In this document: in pieces, positions 23,001 through 30,664 of the stretch
Layout: each line of letters opens with the position of its first letter
Numbering within the stretch: position 1 is the first letter of the stretch
From: Streptomyces sp. F63
Lineage (GTDB): Bacteria; Actinomycetota; Actinomycetes; Streptomycetales; Streptomycetaceae
NCBI RefSeq assembly: GCF_018070345.1
Contig: NZ_JAGPXX010000048.1
Location: 1-34,375, forward strand
Length of the DNA stretch: 34,375 bases
Direction: 5' to 3'
Translations under genes and position numbers: made by a program
Notes under the pieces: model-generated
What the model was told of the DNA's origin: nothing
The model's database searches: none
What the model saw: only the letters and a program-made list of their open reading frames with translations

Positions 23001-24827
23001 CGGCAGCCGCCCGGGCACACCCGGCGCGGGGGAGACGAGGACGCGGTCGCGGGTGATGTCCTCGATGCGCCAGGTGGTGGTGCCGAGCGTGAAGACGTCG
23101 CCCACCCGGGACTCGTACACCATCTCCTCGTCGAGTTCCCCCACACGCCCCCCGCCCTTCCTCGGGTCGGCGCCGGCGAGGAACACGCCGAAGAGGCCGC
23201 GGTCCGGGATGGTTCCGCCGGAGGTCACGGCGAGCCGCTGCGCGCCCGGCCGGCCGCTGACCGTCCCGGCCACCCGGTCCCAGACCAGGCGCGGCCGCAA
23301 CTCCGCGAAGGCGTCGGACGGGTAGCGGCCCGCGAGCATGTCCAGGACGGACGTGTACGCCGACTCCGGGAGCGAGGCGAAGGGCGCGGCGCGCCGGACC
23401 ACGGCCAGCAGCTCCCCGACGTCCCACGCGTCCAGCGACGTCATGGCCACGATCTGCTGGGCCAGCACGTCCAGCGGGTTCGCGGGGACGCGCAGCGCCT
23501 CGATGGCACCCGAGCGCATCCGCTCGGTCACCACCGCCGACTGGACCAGATCACCGCGGTACTTGGGGAAGACGACACCGGTGGAGACCGCGCCCACCTG
23601 GTGCCCGGCCCGGCCGACGCGCTGGAGCCCGGAGGCCACCGAGGGCGGGGACTCGACCTGGACGACCAGGTCCACCGCGCCCATGTCGATGCCCAGTTCG
23701 AGACTGGACGTGGCGACGACGGCGGGCAGCCGGCCCGCTTTGAGGTCCTCCTCCACCTGGGCCCGCTGCTCCTTGGAGACCGAGCCGTGGTGGGCGCGGG
23801 CCAGCACCGGGGGTGCGCCGCGGGCGGCGCCGGAGCCGCCCATCAGCTCGGCCGGGGAGTGGTCCTCGGGCACCGGCTCTCCCGTGGCCCGTTCGTACGC
23901 GATCTCGTTGAGCCGGTTGCAGAGCCGCTCGGCGAGCCGCCGGGAGTTGACGAAGACGATCGTGGACCGGTGGGCCTGGACGAGATCGGTGATCCGCTCC
24001 TCGACGTGCGGCCAGATCGACGGCCGCTCCGCCGCCCCGCCCTCCGCGGCGTCCTGCGCCGGGGCACCGCCGAGCTCGCCGAGGTCCTCGACGGGAACGA
24101 CCACCGAGAGGTCGAACCGCTTCTCGGCGGGCGGCTGGACGATCTCCACCCGGCGCTGCGGGGAGAGGTAGCGCGCCACCTCCTCCACCGGGCGGACGGT
24201 GGCGGACAGGCCGATCCGGCGGGCGGGGCGGGGCAGCAGTTCGTCGAGCCGTTCCAGGGAGAGGGCGAGATGCGCGCCGCGCTTGGTGCCCGCGACGGCG
24301 TGGACCTCGTCGAGGATGACCGTCTCGACCCCGGACAGGGCCTCCCGCGCGGAGGAGGTCAGCATCAGGAAGAGCGACTCGGGGGTGGTGATCAGGATGT
24401 CCGGCGGGCGGTTGGCGAGGGAGCGGCGTTCCGCGGCCGGGGTGTCCCCGGAGCGGATGCCGACCCGGACCTCGGGCTCCGGCAGCCCCAGCCGGACGGC
24501 TTCCTGCCGGATGCCGGTGAGCGGGCTGCGGAGATTCCGCTCCACGTCCACCGCGAGGGCCTTCAGGGGCGAGATGTACAGCACGCGGCAGCGCTTCTTG
24601 GTCTCGGCGGGCGGGGGCGTGCTCGCCAGCCGGTCCAGGGCCGCCAGGAAGGCGGCGAGCGTCTTGCCCGAACCGGTCGGCGCGACCACCAGGACGTCCG
24701 ACCCCGCGCCGATCGCCCGCCAGGCGCCGGCCTGCGCGGCGGTGGGCGCGGTGAAGGCCCCCGAGAACCAGGCACGGGTGGCGGGGGAGAAGGCGTCGAG
24801 GGCCGGGGCGGCCGGGTCGTGCGGCAT
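20085..24827 (-). CDS. lhr: Lhr family ATP-dependent helicase
   Basis: A 1580-residue superfamily 2 helicase of the large Lhr type (E. coli Lhr is about 1540 residues). Relatives unwind DNA-RNA and DNA substrates, and the actinobacterial gene is linked to DNA damage responses. Two RecA-like domains are visible: Walker A at 50-56 (PTGSGKT), motif Ia (YISPLKAL), DEVH box at 173-176, motif III (GLSATV), motifs IV-V (IVFVNSRRLAERL, TSSLELGIDMG) and motif VI (QRVGRAGH). The Lhr-specific winged-helix/beta-barrel core and a long C-terminal region follow. ATG 24827 was chosen because the conserved protein begins a few residues later and a GGGGG stretch precedes it. The frame is open to 24920. The nei gene follows, which fits a repair operon. 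The complementary strand is open for thousands of codons, judged a GC artefact. Confidence 0.93.
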   Translation of the reverse strand: MPHDPAAPALDAFSPATRAWFSGAFTAPTAAQAGAWRAIGAGSDVLVVAPTGSGKTLAAFLAALDRLASTPPPAETKKRCRVLYISPLKALAVDVERNLRSPLTGIRQEAVRLGLPEPEVRVGIRSGDTPAAERRSLANRPPDILITTPESLFLMLTSSAREALSGVETVILDEVHAVAGTKRGAHLALSLERLDELLPRPARRIGLSATVRPVEEVARYLSPQRRVEIVQPPAEKRFDLSVVVPVEDLGELGGAPAQDAAEGGAAERPSIWPHVEERITDLVQAHRSTIVFVNSRRLAERLCNRLNEIAYERATGEPVPEDHSPAELMGGSGAARGAPPVLARAHHGSVSKEQRAQVEEDLKAGRLPAVVATSSLELGIDMGAVDLVVQVESPPSVASGLQRVGRAGHQVGAVSTGVVFPKYRGDLVQSAVVTERMRSGAIEALRVPANPLDVLAQQIVAMTSLDAWDVGELLAVVRRAAPFASLPESAYTSVLDMLAGRYPSDAFAELRPRLVWDRVAGTVSGRPGAQRLAVTSGGTIPDRGLFGVFLAGADPRKGGGRVGELDEEMVYESRVGDVFTLGTTTWRIEDITRDRVLVSPAPGVPGRLPFWKGDQLGRPLELGRALGAFLREIGSSAAGEARSRLAAAGLDALAAENLLAYLEEQRKACGHVPDDRTIVVERFRDELGDWRVVVHSPFGAQVHAPWALALGARLTERFGMDAQVMHADDGIVLRLPDAGMMGLDLLDAEPDPGGGGGPDTAPPAPAWSDPEQPPAGAADVVFDREDIGQIVTDQVGGSALFAARFRECAARALLLPRRDPGKRTPLWQQRQRAAQLLQVASEFGSFPIVLEAVRECLQDVFDVPGLTELMGDIEARRVRLVEVTTPEPSPFARSLLFGYVAQYLYEGDSPLAERRAAALSLDSRLLAELLGQAELRELLDAEVLESLERELQWLTEDRRAKDRESVADLLRLLGPLTPGELAARGADPGWAGELAEARRAIRVRIAGREHWAAVEDAGRLRDALGTALPVGVPEAFTEPVKDPLGDLLARYARTHGPFTSAAAAERFGLGVAVTEGALSRLAAAGRVVQGEFHPAGAGQEWCDSGVLRRLRRRSLAALRRELEPVPPSALGSFLPQWQQVGTRGLRGVDGLVRAVEQLQGAPVPASALEKLVLPSRVAGYAPGMLDELTAAGEVVWAGAGALPGKDGWLSLYLADAAPLLLPAPLPFEAGPLQEAVLHTLSGGYGLFFRQLADRIRSSGHSEATDAELADALWDLAWSGRLTNDTLAPLRSLLGSGRTAGATAHRARRPVPRGRYGGFPGRTGRPVSPAGPPTVAGRWSLLPEPEHDPTHRAHALAHTLLDRHGVVTRGAVAAEGVEGGFSAAYRVLSAFEDTGRARRGYVVEGLGAAQFAMDGAVDRLRAIATARERDSAQSPAFPGAPAAGGDTPGGRGRAVLLAAADPANAYGAALPWPDPPAGAGHRPGRKAGSLVVLVDGRLVLYVERGGKTLLAWSGGEGGGAEDDARLHLAAEALAEAARQGALGTVTVERANGAPALGSPVGRALETAGFHASPRGLRLRPR

Positions 24828-24930
24828 GCCCCCATCGTGCACCCCGGTACCGACAAGCGGGGTGTCACCGCTGGTGGGGGCCGTGCTCCGGTGGGAAGGG
24901 GGCCCGGCGGGCGAAGGCACAATGGGCGGT

Positions 24931-25848
24931 ATGCGGGAGAAGCGGGAGCGGCCGGAGCGGCCGGAGCGGCCGGAGCAGGAGCACGCCCGGTACTGGCAGC
25001 ACCCGCGGCTGCCCGGCGTCGATCTGCTGCGTGCCCGCTACGTCCGGCACACCTTCTCGCGCCACGCCCACGACGGCTTTGTCATCGCCACGGTGACCGG
25101 CGGGGTGGAGGGCGTCGGGCTGCCCCGCGGGGCGGAGCAGGTCGGCAGCGGCGGAGTCGTCCTGATCAATCCGGAGACACCCCACACGGCGTACGCCGGG
25201 GTCAGCGAGGGCTGGAGTTACCGCGTCCTGTACCCCTCCGTGGAGGTGGTCGCGGACGTGGCGATGGAGACGGCTCCGCTGCGGGGCACCCCGTCGTTCG
25301 GCGAGACGGTGCTCGACGACCCGGTGAGCGGCCGGCTGATCGCCGCCGTGCACCGGGCCGCCGAGCAGGACAACGCGCTGGCCGCCGGCACCCTGCTGCG
25401 CACGGTGGTCGCCAGGCTGCTGCACCGCTGCGGGGCCACGGCCGGTTCCGGGGCGGCCGGCCCGCCCGGTGCCGGGGCACGGGCGGCCGCGCGGGCGCGG
25501 GACCTGCTCGTCGAAGACATGGTGGACCCGCCGACGCTCGAACAGCTCGCCGCGTCGGTCGGTACCGGCCCCTTCGCCCTGCTGCGCGCCTTCCGCGGCG
25601 CCTACGGGCTCCCGCCGCACGCCTGGCTCACCGGCGCCCGGATCCGCCGGGCCAGGGCCCTGCTCGACGGCGGGGCCACGCCGGCCGAGGCGGCCGCCGC
25701 CGTCGGCTTCACGGACCAGCCGCACCTGAACCGGCACTTCACCAGGATCGTCGGGGTGCCCCCCGGCGCCTACCGGAGGGAACGGGAACGCGCACGCGCT
25801 CTCGGTGCCGCAAGAACGTCCAAGACGGGACCGGACGCCGGGCCCTAG
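24931..25848 (+). CDS. AraC family transcriptional regulator, probable regulator of azlCD
   Basis: A 305-residue regulator. An N-terminal cupin-like sensing domain (about 20-150, with RHTFSRHAHDGFVIATVTGG and NPETPHTAYAG) is followed by a C-terminal AraC/XylS double helix-turn-helix (about 190-290). The second HTH shows the family signature PAEAAAAVGFTDQPHLNRHFTRIVGVPPGAYR. The first residues include a Glu-Arg-Pro triplet repeated three times, encoded by three copies of the 9-bp GAGCGGCCG (24946-24972). ATG 24931 has no Shine-Dalgarno but has CACAAT 7 bases upstream, so it may be leaderless. A second ATG at 24922 is also in frame. The gene is divergent from lhr and lies 9 bases before azlC, in the same direction. 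AraC regulators of this kind are often found beside azlCD-type exporters, so control of azlCD, perhaps with an amino acid ligand, is inferred. Confidence 0.9.
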   Translation: MREKRERPERPERPEQEHARYWQHPRLPGVDLLRARYVRHTFSRHAHDGFVIATVTGGVEGVGLPRGAEQVGSGGVVLINPETPHTAYAGVSEGWSYRVLYPSVEVVADVAMETAPLRGTPSFGETVLDDPVSGRLIAAVHRAAEQDNALAAGTLLRTVVARLLHRCGATAGSGAAGPPGAGARAAARARDLLVEDMVDPPTLEQLAASVGTGPFALLRAFRGAYGLPPHAWLTGARIRRARALLDGGATPAEAAAAVGFTDQPHLNRHFTRIVGVPPGAYRRERERARALGAARTSKTGPDAGP

Positions 25849-25857
25849 CGTGCGGGC
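25846..25857 (+). promoter_or_regulatory. Candidate leaderless promoter of azlC
   Basis: TAGCGT (25846-25851) overlaps the stop codon of the AraC gene and is followed after exactly 6 bases by GTG 25858. A -10 at this distance would start the transcript at the GTG. No Shine-Dalgarno precedes azlC. Confidence 0.45.
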
Positions 25858-26667
25858 GTGGAAGAGACGAGACATCCTGTGGACATCGGCGAGGCCGTGG
25901 GAACCCCGGACGCGGGGCGCGGGACGGAACCGGCGGGCGGCGGCCCGGCGCGGGCCGGTACCGGGCCGCGCCCCGACGCGGCGGTGGTGCGGGACGCGCT
26001 CGGCGTGGGCGTGGCCGTGGGGCTGTCGGGCTTCGCCTTCGGGGTGACCTCCGCGGGAGCGGGCCTCACCCTGCTCCAGACCTGCGCGCTCAGTCTGCTG
26101 GTGTTCACCGGCGCCTCGCAGTTCGCGCTCGTCGGAGCGCTGGCGGCGGGCGGCAACCCGTACACGGCCGCGGCCGGGGCGTTCTTCCTCGGGGTGCGCA
26201 ACGCCTTCTACGGGCTGCGGCTGTCGCAGCTGCTGCGCGTCCCCCGCGCCCTGCGCCCGTTCGCCGCCCAGTGGGTCATCGACGAGACCGCCGCGGTGGC
26301 CCTCGCCCAGCCCGGGCGGCGCGCGGCGCGGATCGGCTTCGCCGTCACCGGCGCGACCCTCTACGCGCTGTGGAACCTGACCACGCTGCTCGGCGCGCTC
26401 GGCGCCTCGGCGCTGGGCGACCCCCGGGAGTGGGGCCTGGACGCCGCGGGACCGGCGGTGTTCCTGGCCCTGCTCGCGCCCATGCTGAGGACGGCGACCG
26501 AGCGCGCGGTGGCCGGCCTGGCGGTGGTGCTGGTCCTCGTCGGTGTACCCGTGCTGCCCGCCGGGGTGCCGGTGCTCGTCGCGGCGCTGGCGGCACCGGT
26601 CGTCCTGGCGCTGCGCGGCCGGGCCCCGGTCCGCCCCGCCCGTGCCGGGAAGGGGCGCGGCCGATGA
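25858..26667 (+). CDS. azlC: AzlC family branched-chain amino acid exporter, large subunit
   Basis: A 269-residue membrane protein of the AzlC/YgaZ family. With AzlD it forms an exporter of branched-chain amino acids and analogues. After a hydrophilic Gly/Pro/Ala-rich N-terminus (about 1-45) come the family landmarks: VAVGLSGFAFGVTSAGAGL, the SLLVFTGASQFALVG helix, GAFFLGVRNAFYGLRLS and PFAAQWVIDETAAVA. About six to eight hydrophobic helices are present in all. The GTG start at 25858 may be leaderless. A shorter protein starting near the first helix cannot be excluded. The stop overlaps the azlD start (ATGA at 26664-26667), so the two subunits are translated together. The AraC regulator lies immediately upstream. 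Confidence 0.92.
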   Translation: MEETRHPVDIGEAVGTPDAGRGTEPAGGGPARAGTGPRPDAAVVRDALGVGVAVGLSGFAFGVTSAGAGLTLLQTCALSLLVFTGASQFALVGALAAGGNPYTAAAGAFFLGVRNAFYGLRLSQLLRVPRALRPFAAQWVIDETAAVALAQPGRRAARIGFAVTGATLYALWNLTTLLGALGASALGDPREWGLDAAGPAVFLALLAPMLRTATERAVAGLAVVLVLVGVPVLPAGVPVLVAALAAPVVLALRGRAPVRPARAGKGRGR

Positions 26668-26972
26668 GCGTCTGGATCGCCATCGGCCTCACCACGGCCG
26701 GCTGCTATCTCGTCAAGCTGTTCGGGCTGTCGGTGCCCACCGGGGCGCTGGAGCGGCCGGCCGTCAAGCGGCTGGCCGCCCTGCTGCCCATCGCGCTGCT
26801 GGCCGCGCTCACCGCCCAGCAGACCTTCGGCGAGGGCTCCGCCCTGGTCCTCGACGCCAGGGCGGCGGGGGTCGCCGCCGCGGCGCTGGCGCTGCTGCTG
26901 CGCGCCCCGTTCCTGGTGGTCGTGGGGGCCGCCGTCCTGGTGACCGCGGCGGTGCGCGCGCTGGCCGGCTGA
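26664..26972 (+). CDS. azlD: AzlD family branched-chain amino acid exporter, small subunit
   Basis: A 102-residue membrane protein with about four hydrophobic segments (about 1-15, 38-52, 62-80 and 82-100). It matches the AzlD/YgaH family, the small partner of AzlC, for example in the TTAGCYLVKLFGLSVP start and the LLPIALLAALTAQQTF stretch. ATG 26664 overlaps the azlC stop codon, giving translational coupling. Length is normal for the family. This reading frame continues open upstream for thousands of codons antisense to lhr, which has no meaning for this gene. Confidence 0.92.
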   Translation: MSVWIAIGLTTAGCYLVKLFGLSVPTGALERPAVKRLAALLPIALLAALTAQQTFGEGSALVLDARAAGVAAAALALLLRAPFLVVVGAAVLVTAAVRALAG

Positions 26973-27003
26973 CCGGCCCGCCGGGGCCGCGCCGCGGAGG
27001 CGG

Positions 27004-27015
27004 GATACTGGACTC
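27004..27015 (+). promoter_or_regulatory. Candidate leaderless promoter of the DUF3046 gene
   Basis: GATACT (27004-27009) stands 6 bases before ATG 27016, the same arrangement as at several other starts in this window. No Shine-Dalgarno is visible. No certain -35. Confidence 0.45.
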
Positions 27016-27210
27016 ATGCGGTTGACGGTTTTCTGGCAGCGGATGGCGGATCACTTCGGTGAGGCGTACGCCGACTCCTTCGCGCGCGATCACGTGATGT
27101 CCGAGCTCGGCGGGAGGACGGTGTGCGAGGCGCTGGACGCCGGCTGGAACGCCAAGGACGTGTGGCGGGCCGTCTGCGCCGCCATGGACGTCCCCGCCGA
27201 CCGGCGCTGA
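27016..27210 (+). CDS. DUF3046 protein
   Basis: A 64-residue protein matching the actinobacterial DUF3046 family throughout: MRLTVFWQRMADHFGEAYADS, DHVMSELGGRTVCEALDAG and the end WNAKDVWRAVCAAMDVP. The family is of unknown function, soluble and mostly helical, and is typically encoded close to recA in actinomycetes, as here (recA is 1.5 kb downstream). The length is complete. Translation from ATG 27016 is probably leaderless. Confidence 0.9.
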   Translation: MRLTVFWQRMADHFGEAYADSFARDHVMSELGGRTVCEALDAGWNAKDVWRAVCAAMDVPADRR

Positions 27211-27288
27211 ACCCGGGTGACGCGTGACTCGTGACCCCGGGCGCCGGAACGGGCCGTCCGGGGGGAGCGGGCCGCCCCCCGGATGGGC

Positions 27289-27300
27289 CAGACTGGCACC
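27289..27300 (+). promoter_or_regulatory. Candidate leaderless promoter of the AI-2E family gene
   Basis: CAGACT (27289-27294) is followed by 6 bases and GTG 27301. It resembles the TAGACT-type -10 seen at other Streptomyces leaderless genes. It also argues against a start at ATG 27283, which lies upstream of this hexamer. Confidence 0.45.
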
Positions 27301-28533
27301 GTGGCAGCGAATGACGACGAACCCGGTGGCGTCCCGGAACCCGGACCGCGCCCTGTCCCCGCCGAGCGGGCCTCGGCGCGCGGCGGTGAGCGGATGCCTG
27401 CCTGGCTGCCACGCGCCATCGCTCTGGTGTTCGCCGCCTACGCGGTCTTCCTGCTCGCGAGCTGGGCCTTCCAGCAGCTCACCGGGCTGCTGATCAACAT
27501 CCTGATCGCGTTCTTCCTCGGGCTGGCGATCGAACCGGCGGTGGACCGCATGGCGGACCGCGGGATGCGCCGGGGCCTGGCGACCGCCCTGGTGTTCCTG
27601 GGCCTCGTCGTGGCCGTGGCCGGGTTCGTCACCCTGCTCGGCTCGATGCTCGCCGGCCAGATCGTCACCATGGTCGAGAACTTCCCGGCCTATCTCGACT
27701 CGGTGATCCGCTGGAGCAACAAGACCTTCGGCACCAGCGTCTCACGGCTGGAGATGCAGGACAGCCTGCTCAAGTCCGACTGGCTGCAGAAGTACGTGCA
27801 GAACAGCGCGGGCGGGGTGCTGGACGTGTCGGCGCAGGTGATCGGCGGCCTGTTCATGACCCTCACCGTGGCGCTGTTCTCCTTCTACTTCGCCGCCGAC
27901 GGTCCGCGGCTGCGCCGGGCCCTGTGCTCCATGCTCCCGCCGGCCAAGCAGGCCGAGGTGCTGCGGGCCTGGGACATCGCGGTCGCCAAGACCGGCGGCT
28001 ACCTCTACTCGCGCGGTCTGATGGCGCTGGTCTCCGGCGGCGCGCACTACGTGCTGCTGGAGATCCTCGGGGTGCCGTACGCCCCGGCCCTGGCGATCTG
28101 GGTGGGGCTGGTCTCGCAGTTCATCCCCGCGATCGGCACCTACCTGGCCGGGGCGCTGCCGATCCTGCTGGCGTTCACCGTCAACCCCTGGTACGCGCTG
28201 TGGGTGCTCGTCTTCGTCGTGATCTACCAGCAACTGGAGAACTACATCCTGCAGCCGCGGATCACGGCCCGGACCGTGGACATCCACCCCGCCGTCGCCT
28301 TCGGCTCGGTCATCGGGGGCGCCGCGCTGCTGGGAGCCGTCGGCGCGCTGATCGCGATCCCGGCGACCGCCACGCTGCAGGCGTTCCTGTCGGCGTATGT
28401 GAAGCGGTACGACGTCACCGACCACCCGCGGGTGCGCAGCCGGCGGCCGGTGCGGGACCGGGGGGCCTCGATGCTCTTCCGGGCCCGCCGGGCGCTGCGC
28501 GGCCGGCGCCCGCCGGGGGGCGGGGGCGGCTGA
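27301..28533 (+). CDS. AI-2E family (PerM/UPF0118) membrane transporter
   Basis: A 410-residue multi-pass membrane protein of the AI-2E/PerM family. Members are linked to autoinducer-2 export, Na+/H+ exchange or unknown substrates, so no substrate is named. Hydrophobic helices are seen at about 35-75, 90-115, 180-200, 235-265, 268-300 and 310-355. Family landmarks are the FFLGLAIEPAVDRM stretch, the PYAPALAIWVGLVSQFIPAIGTYLAG segment and YQQLENYILQPRI followed by HPAVAFGSVIGGAALLGAVGALIAIP. The N-terminus (about 1-32) and C-terminus are hydrophilic, the latter Arg/Pro/Gly-rich. GTG 27301 is preferred to ATG 27283 because a -10-like hexamer lies exactly 6 bases before it. It precedes recA but is separated by recA's own SOS promoter. 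Confidence 0.9.
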   Translation: MAANDDEPGGVPEPGPRPVPAERASARGGERMPAWLPRAIALVFAAYAVFLLASWAFQQLTGLLINILIAFFLGLAIEPAVDRMADRGMRRGLATALVFLGLVVAVAGFVTLLGSMLAGQIVTMVENFPAYLDSVIRWSNKTFGTSVSRLEMQDSLLKSDWLQKYVQNSAGGVLDVSAQVIGGLFMTLTVALFSFYFAADGPRLRRALCSMLPPAKQAEVLRAWDIAVAKTGGYLYSRGLMALVSGGAHYVLLEILGVPYAPALAIWVGLVSQFIPAIGTYLAGALPILLAFTVNPWYALWVLVFVVIYQQLENYILQPRITARTVDIHPAVAFGSVIGGAALLGAVGALIAIPATATLQAFLSAYVKRYDVTDHPRVRSRRPVRDRGASMLFRARRALRGRRPPGGGGG

Positions 28534-28590
28534 GGGGGAGGAGGCGGCGCGGGTCCGTCTCCCGGGGCGCGGCGCGCGGCGCCGGTCGGC

Positions 28591-28620
28591 TTGACATCAA
28601 AATCGAACATCCATTCAGAT
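28591..28620 (+). promoter_or_regulatory. recA promoter with SOS (LexA) box
   Basis: TTGACA (28591-28596) is a perfect -35. TCAGAT (28615-28620) is a possible -10 after an 18-base spacer. Between and overlapping them lies GAACATCCATTC (28605-28616), preceded by TC, which fits the Gram-positive LexA box GAAC-N4-GTTC with one mismatch. LexA bound here would block RNA polymerase, so recA-recX should be induced by DNA damage. The start codon lies 113 bases downstream, leaving a leader of about 105 bases. Confidence 0.85.
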
Positions 28621-28733
28621 GGATGGCCCGGCCGGGTTTTCCACAGCCCGGACGGCGACGGGGCGCGTTGTCAGTGCCAGGCGTTAGCGTCATGGACGTG
28701 AAGCGATCGACTCAAGCAAACCGGGTGGAACCC

Positions 28734-29858
28734 ATGGCAGCAGGATCCGACCGCGAGAAGGCGCTCGACGCCGCGCTCGCGCAGATTGAACGGCAATTCG
28801 GCAAGGGCGCCGTCATGCGCCTCGGGGACCGGCCGAACGACCCCATCGAGGTCATCCCCACCGGGTCGACCGCTCTCGACGTGGCGCTGGGAGTCGGTGG
28901 TCTGCCGCGCGGCCGGGTCGTCGAGGTGTACGGCCCGGAGTCCTCCGGCAAGACGACCCTCACGCTGCACGCCGTGGCCAACGCCCAGAAGGCGGGCGGC
29001 ACCGTCGCCTTCGTCGACGCGGAGCACGCGCTCGACCCGGAGTACGCCAAGGCCCTGGGCGTCGACACGGACAACCTCATCCTCTCCCAGCCGGACACCG
29101 GCGAGCAGGCGCTGGAGATCGTGGACATGCTGGTCCGCTCCGGTGCCCTCGACCTGATCGTCATCGACTCCGTGGCGGCCCTGGTGCCGCGTGCGGAGAT
29201 CGAGGGCGAGATGGGGGACTCGCACGTCGGTCTCCAGGCCCGGCTGATGAGCCAGGCGCTCCGGAAGATCACCAGCGCCCTGAACCAGTCCAGGACCACC
29301 GCGATCTTCATCAACCAGCTCCGGGAGAAGATCGGTGTGATGTTCGGCTCACCGGAGACCACCACCGGTGGCCGGGCGCTGAAGTTCTACGCCTCGGTGC
29401 GGATCGACATCCGCCGGATCGAGACCCTCAAGGACGGCACCGACGCGGTCGGCAACCGTACCCGCTGCAAGGTCGTGAAGAACAAGGTCGCGCCGCCCTT
29501 CAAGCAGGCCGAGTTCGACATCCTCTACGGCGAGGGCATCAGCCGCGAGGGCGGACTGATCGACATGGGCGTCGAGCACGGCTTCATCCGCAAGTCCGGT
29601 GCCTGGTACACCTACGAGGGCGACCAGCTGGGACAGGGCAAGGAGAACGCCCGCAAGTTCCTCAAGGACAACCCGGACCTGGGCAACGAGATCGAGAAGA
29701 AGATCAAGGAGAAGCTGGGGATCGGGGTGCGCCCGGAGGCTCCGGCCGCGGAGCCCGGCGCGGACGCGGCGGGAGCCCCCGCCGAGCCGGTGAAGGCGGT
29801 GCCCGCACCGGCCGCCAAGGCGACCAGGGCCTCCAAGGCCGCTGCCGCCAAGAGCTAG
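28734..29858 (+). CDS. recA: Recombinase RecA
   Basis: A 374-residue RecA, the ATP-dependent strand-exchange protein of homologous recombination and co-protease for LexA. Walker A is at 67-75 (GPESSGKTT). The Walker B stretch LDLIVIDSVAALVP, loop L1 (EIEGEMGDSHVGLQARLMSQALRK, given here by its key Glu/Gly/Arg residues) and loop L2 (FGSPETTTGGRALKFYAS) are all intact. After the conserved core the C-terminal tail (about 335-374) is Ala/Pro/Lys-rich rather than acidic, as in other Streptomyces RecA. ATG 28734 follows GGTGGA closely and begins the usual MAAGSDREKALD. ATG 28692, 14 codons upstream, is also in frame but less likely. recX follows after 3 bases. Confidence 0.98.
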   Translation: MAAGSDREKALDAALAQIERQFGKGAVMRLGDRPNDPIEVIPTGSTALDVALGVGGLPRGRVVEVYGPESSGKTTLTLHAVANAQKAGGTVAFVDAEHALDPEYAKALGVDTDNLILSQPDTGEQALEIVDMLVRSGALDLIVIDSVAALVPRAEIEGEMGDSHVGLQARLMSQALRKITSALNQSRTTAIFINQLREKIGVMFGSPETTTGGRALKFYASVRIDIRRIETLKDGTDAVGNRTRCKVVKNKVAPPFKQAEFDILYGEGISREGGLIDMGVEHGFIRKSGAWYTYEGDQLGQGKENARKFLKDNPDLGNEIEKKIKEKLGIGVRPEAPAAEPGADAAGAPAEPVKAVPAPAAKATRASKAAAAKS

Positions 29859-29861
29859 TCC

Positions 29862-30506
29862 ATGACGCGGCGAACCGGCCGGCCGCGGGAGCGGCGGAAG
29901 GACGGCGGCGAGGACGACAGGGACGGCGGTGGCTCCTCTCCGTCGAGGGCCGGAGTGGGGACACCGCGTCCGGGCGCGGGTACGGCCGCGTCCCGGAGCG
30001 ACGACCCCGGTGAGCGGGCACGGGCCATTTGCCTGCGCCTGCTCACCGGGACGCCGCGCACCCGCAAGCAGCTCGCCGACGCGCTGCGCAAGCGCGACAT
30101 CCCCGATGCGGTGGCGGAGGAGGTGCTCTCCCGCTTCGAGGAGGTCGGGCTGATCGACGATGCCTCCTTCGCCGGTGCCTGGGTCGAGTCCCGCCACCAC
30201 GGCCGGGGACTGGCCCGCCGCGCCCTCGCCCGCGAACTGCGGACCCGCGGAGTGGAATCGGTGGTCATCGACGAGGCCATGGGCCGGCTCGACTCCGAGC
30301 AGGAGGAGGAGACGGCCCGGGCCCTGGTGGAGCGCAGACTGCGGTCCACCCGGGGGCTGGACCGGGAGAAGCGGATCCGCCGGCTCGCCGGGATGCTGGC
30401 CCGCAAGGGCTACCCCGAAGGGCTCGCCCTGCGGGTGGTGCGGCGCGCGCTGGAGGAGGAGGGCGAGGACCCGGAAGCCCTGGAGTGGTACCTCCCCGGG
30501 GACTGA
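29862..30506 (+). CDS. recX: Regulatory protein RecX
   Basis: A 214-residue RecX, which binds RecA filaments and tempers RecA activity. A charged, Gly/Arg/Asp-rich N-terminal extension (about 1-48) precedes three RecX three-helix repeats (about 50-205). These show ICLRLLTGTPRTRKQLADALRK, LIDDASFAGAWVESR, RGLARRALARELRTRG and RKGYPEGLALRVVRRAL. ATG 29862 lies 3 bases after the recA stop, so the pair is cotranscribed and likely translationally coupled. Expression should follow the recA SOS promoter. Confidence 0.95.
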   Translation: MTRRTGRPRERRKDGGEDDRDGGGSSPSRAGVGTPRPGAGTAASRSDDPGERARAICLRLLTGTPRTRKQLADALRKRDIPDAVAEEVLSRFEEVGLIDDASFAGAWVESRHHGRGLARRALARELRTRGVESVVIDEAMGRLDSEQEEETARALVERRLRSTRGLDREKRIRRLAGMLARKGYPEGLALRVVRRALEEEGEDPEALEWYLPGD

Positions 30507-30664
30507 CCGCCGTCCCGCCCCGACCGACGGGCTGGTGCCCGTGGCGTACCGGCACCGTGGTGCGCGTATCCGCGCCGCCGGGAACGGCGGGCCGCCGGCC
30601 CGGGTGAACCGGGGGGGCGCCAGCAGGTCCTGCGGGGCACAAGCCGGACCGTCCGAGCCGACGC

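Noticed and set aside
18897..26972. A 2691-codon open frame on the + strand, mostly antisense to nei and lhr
   Set aside because: Very high G+C keeps antisense frames open. Codon content is Gly/Arg/Ala-rich without any domain, and only its last 102 codons are a real gene (azlD), which has its own overlapping start. The minus-strand lhr protein is fully conserved.
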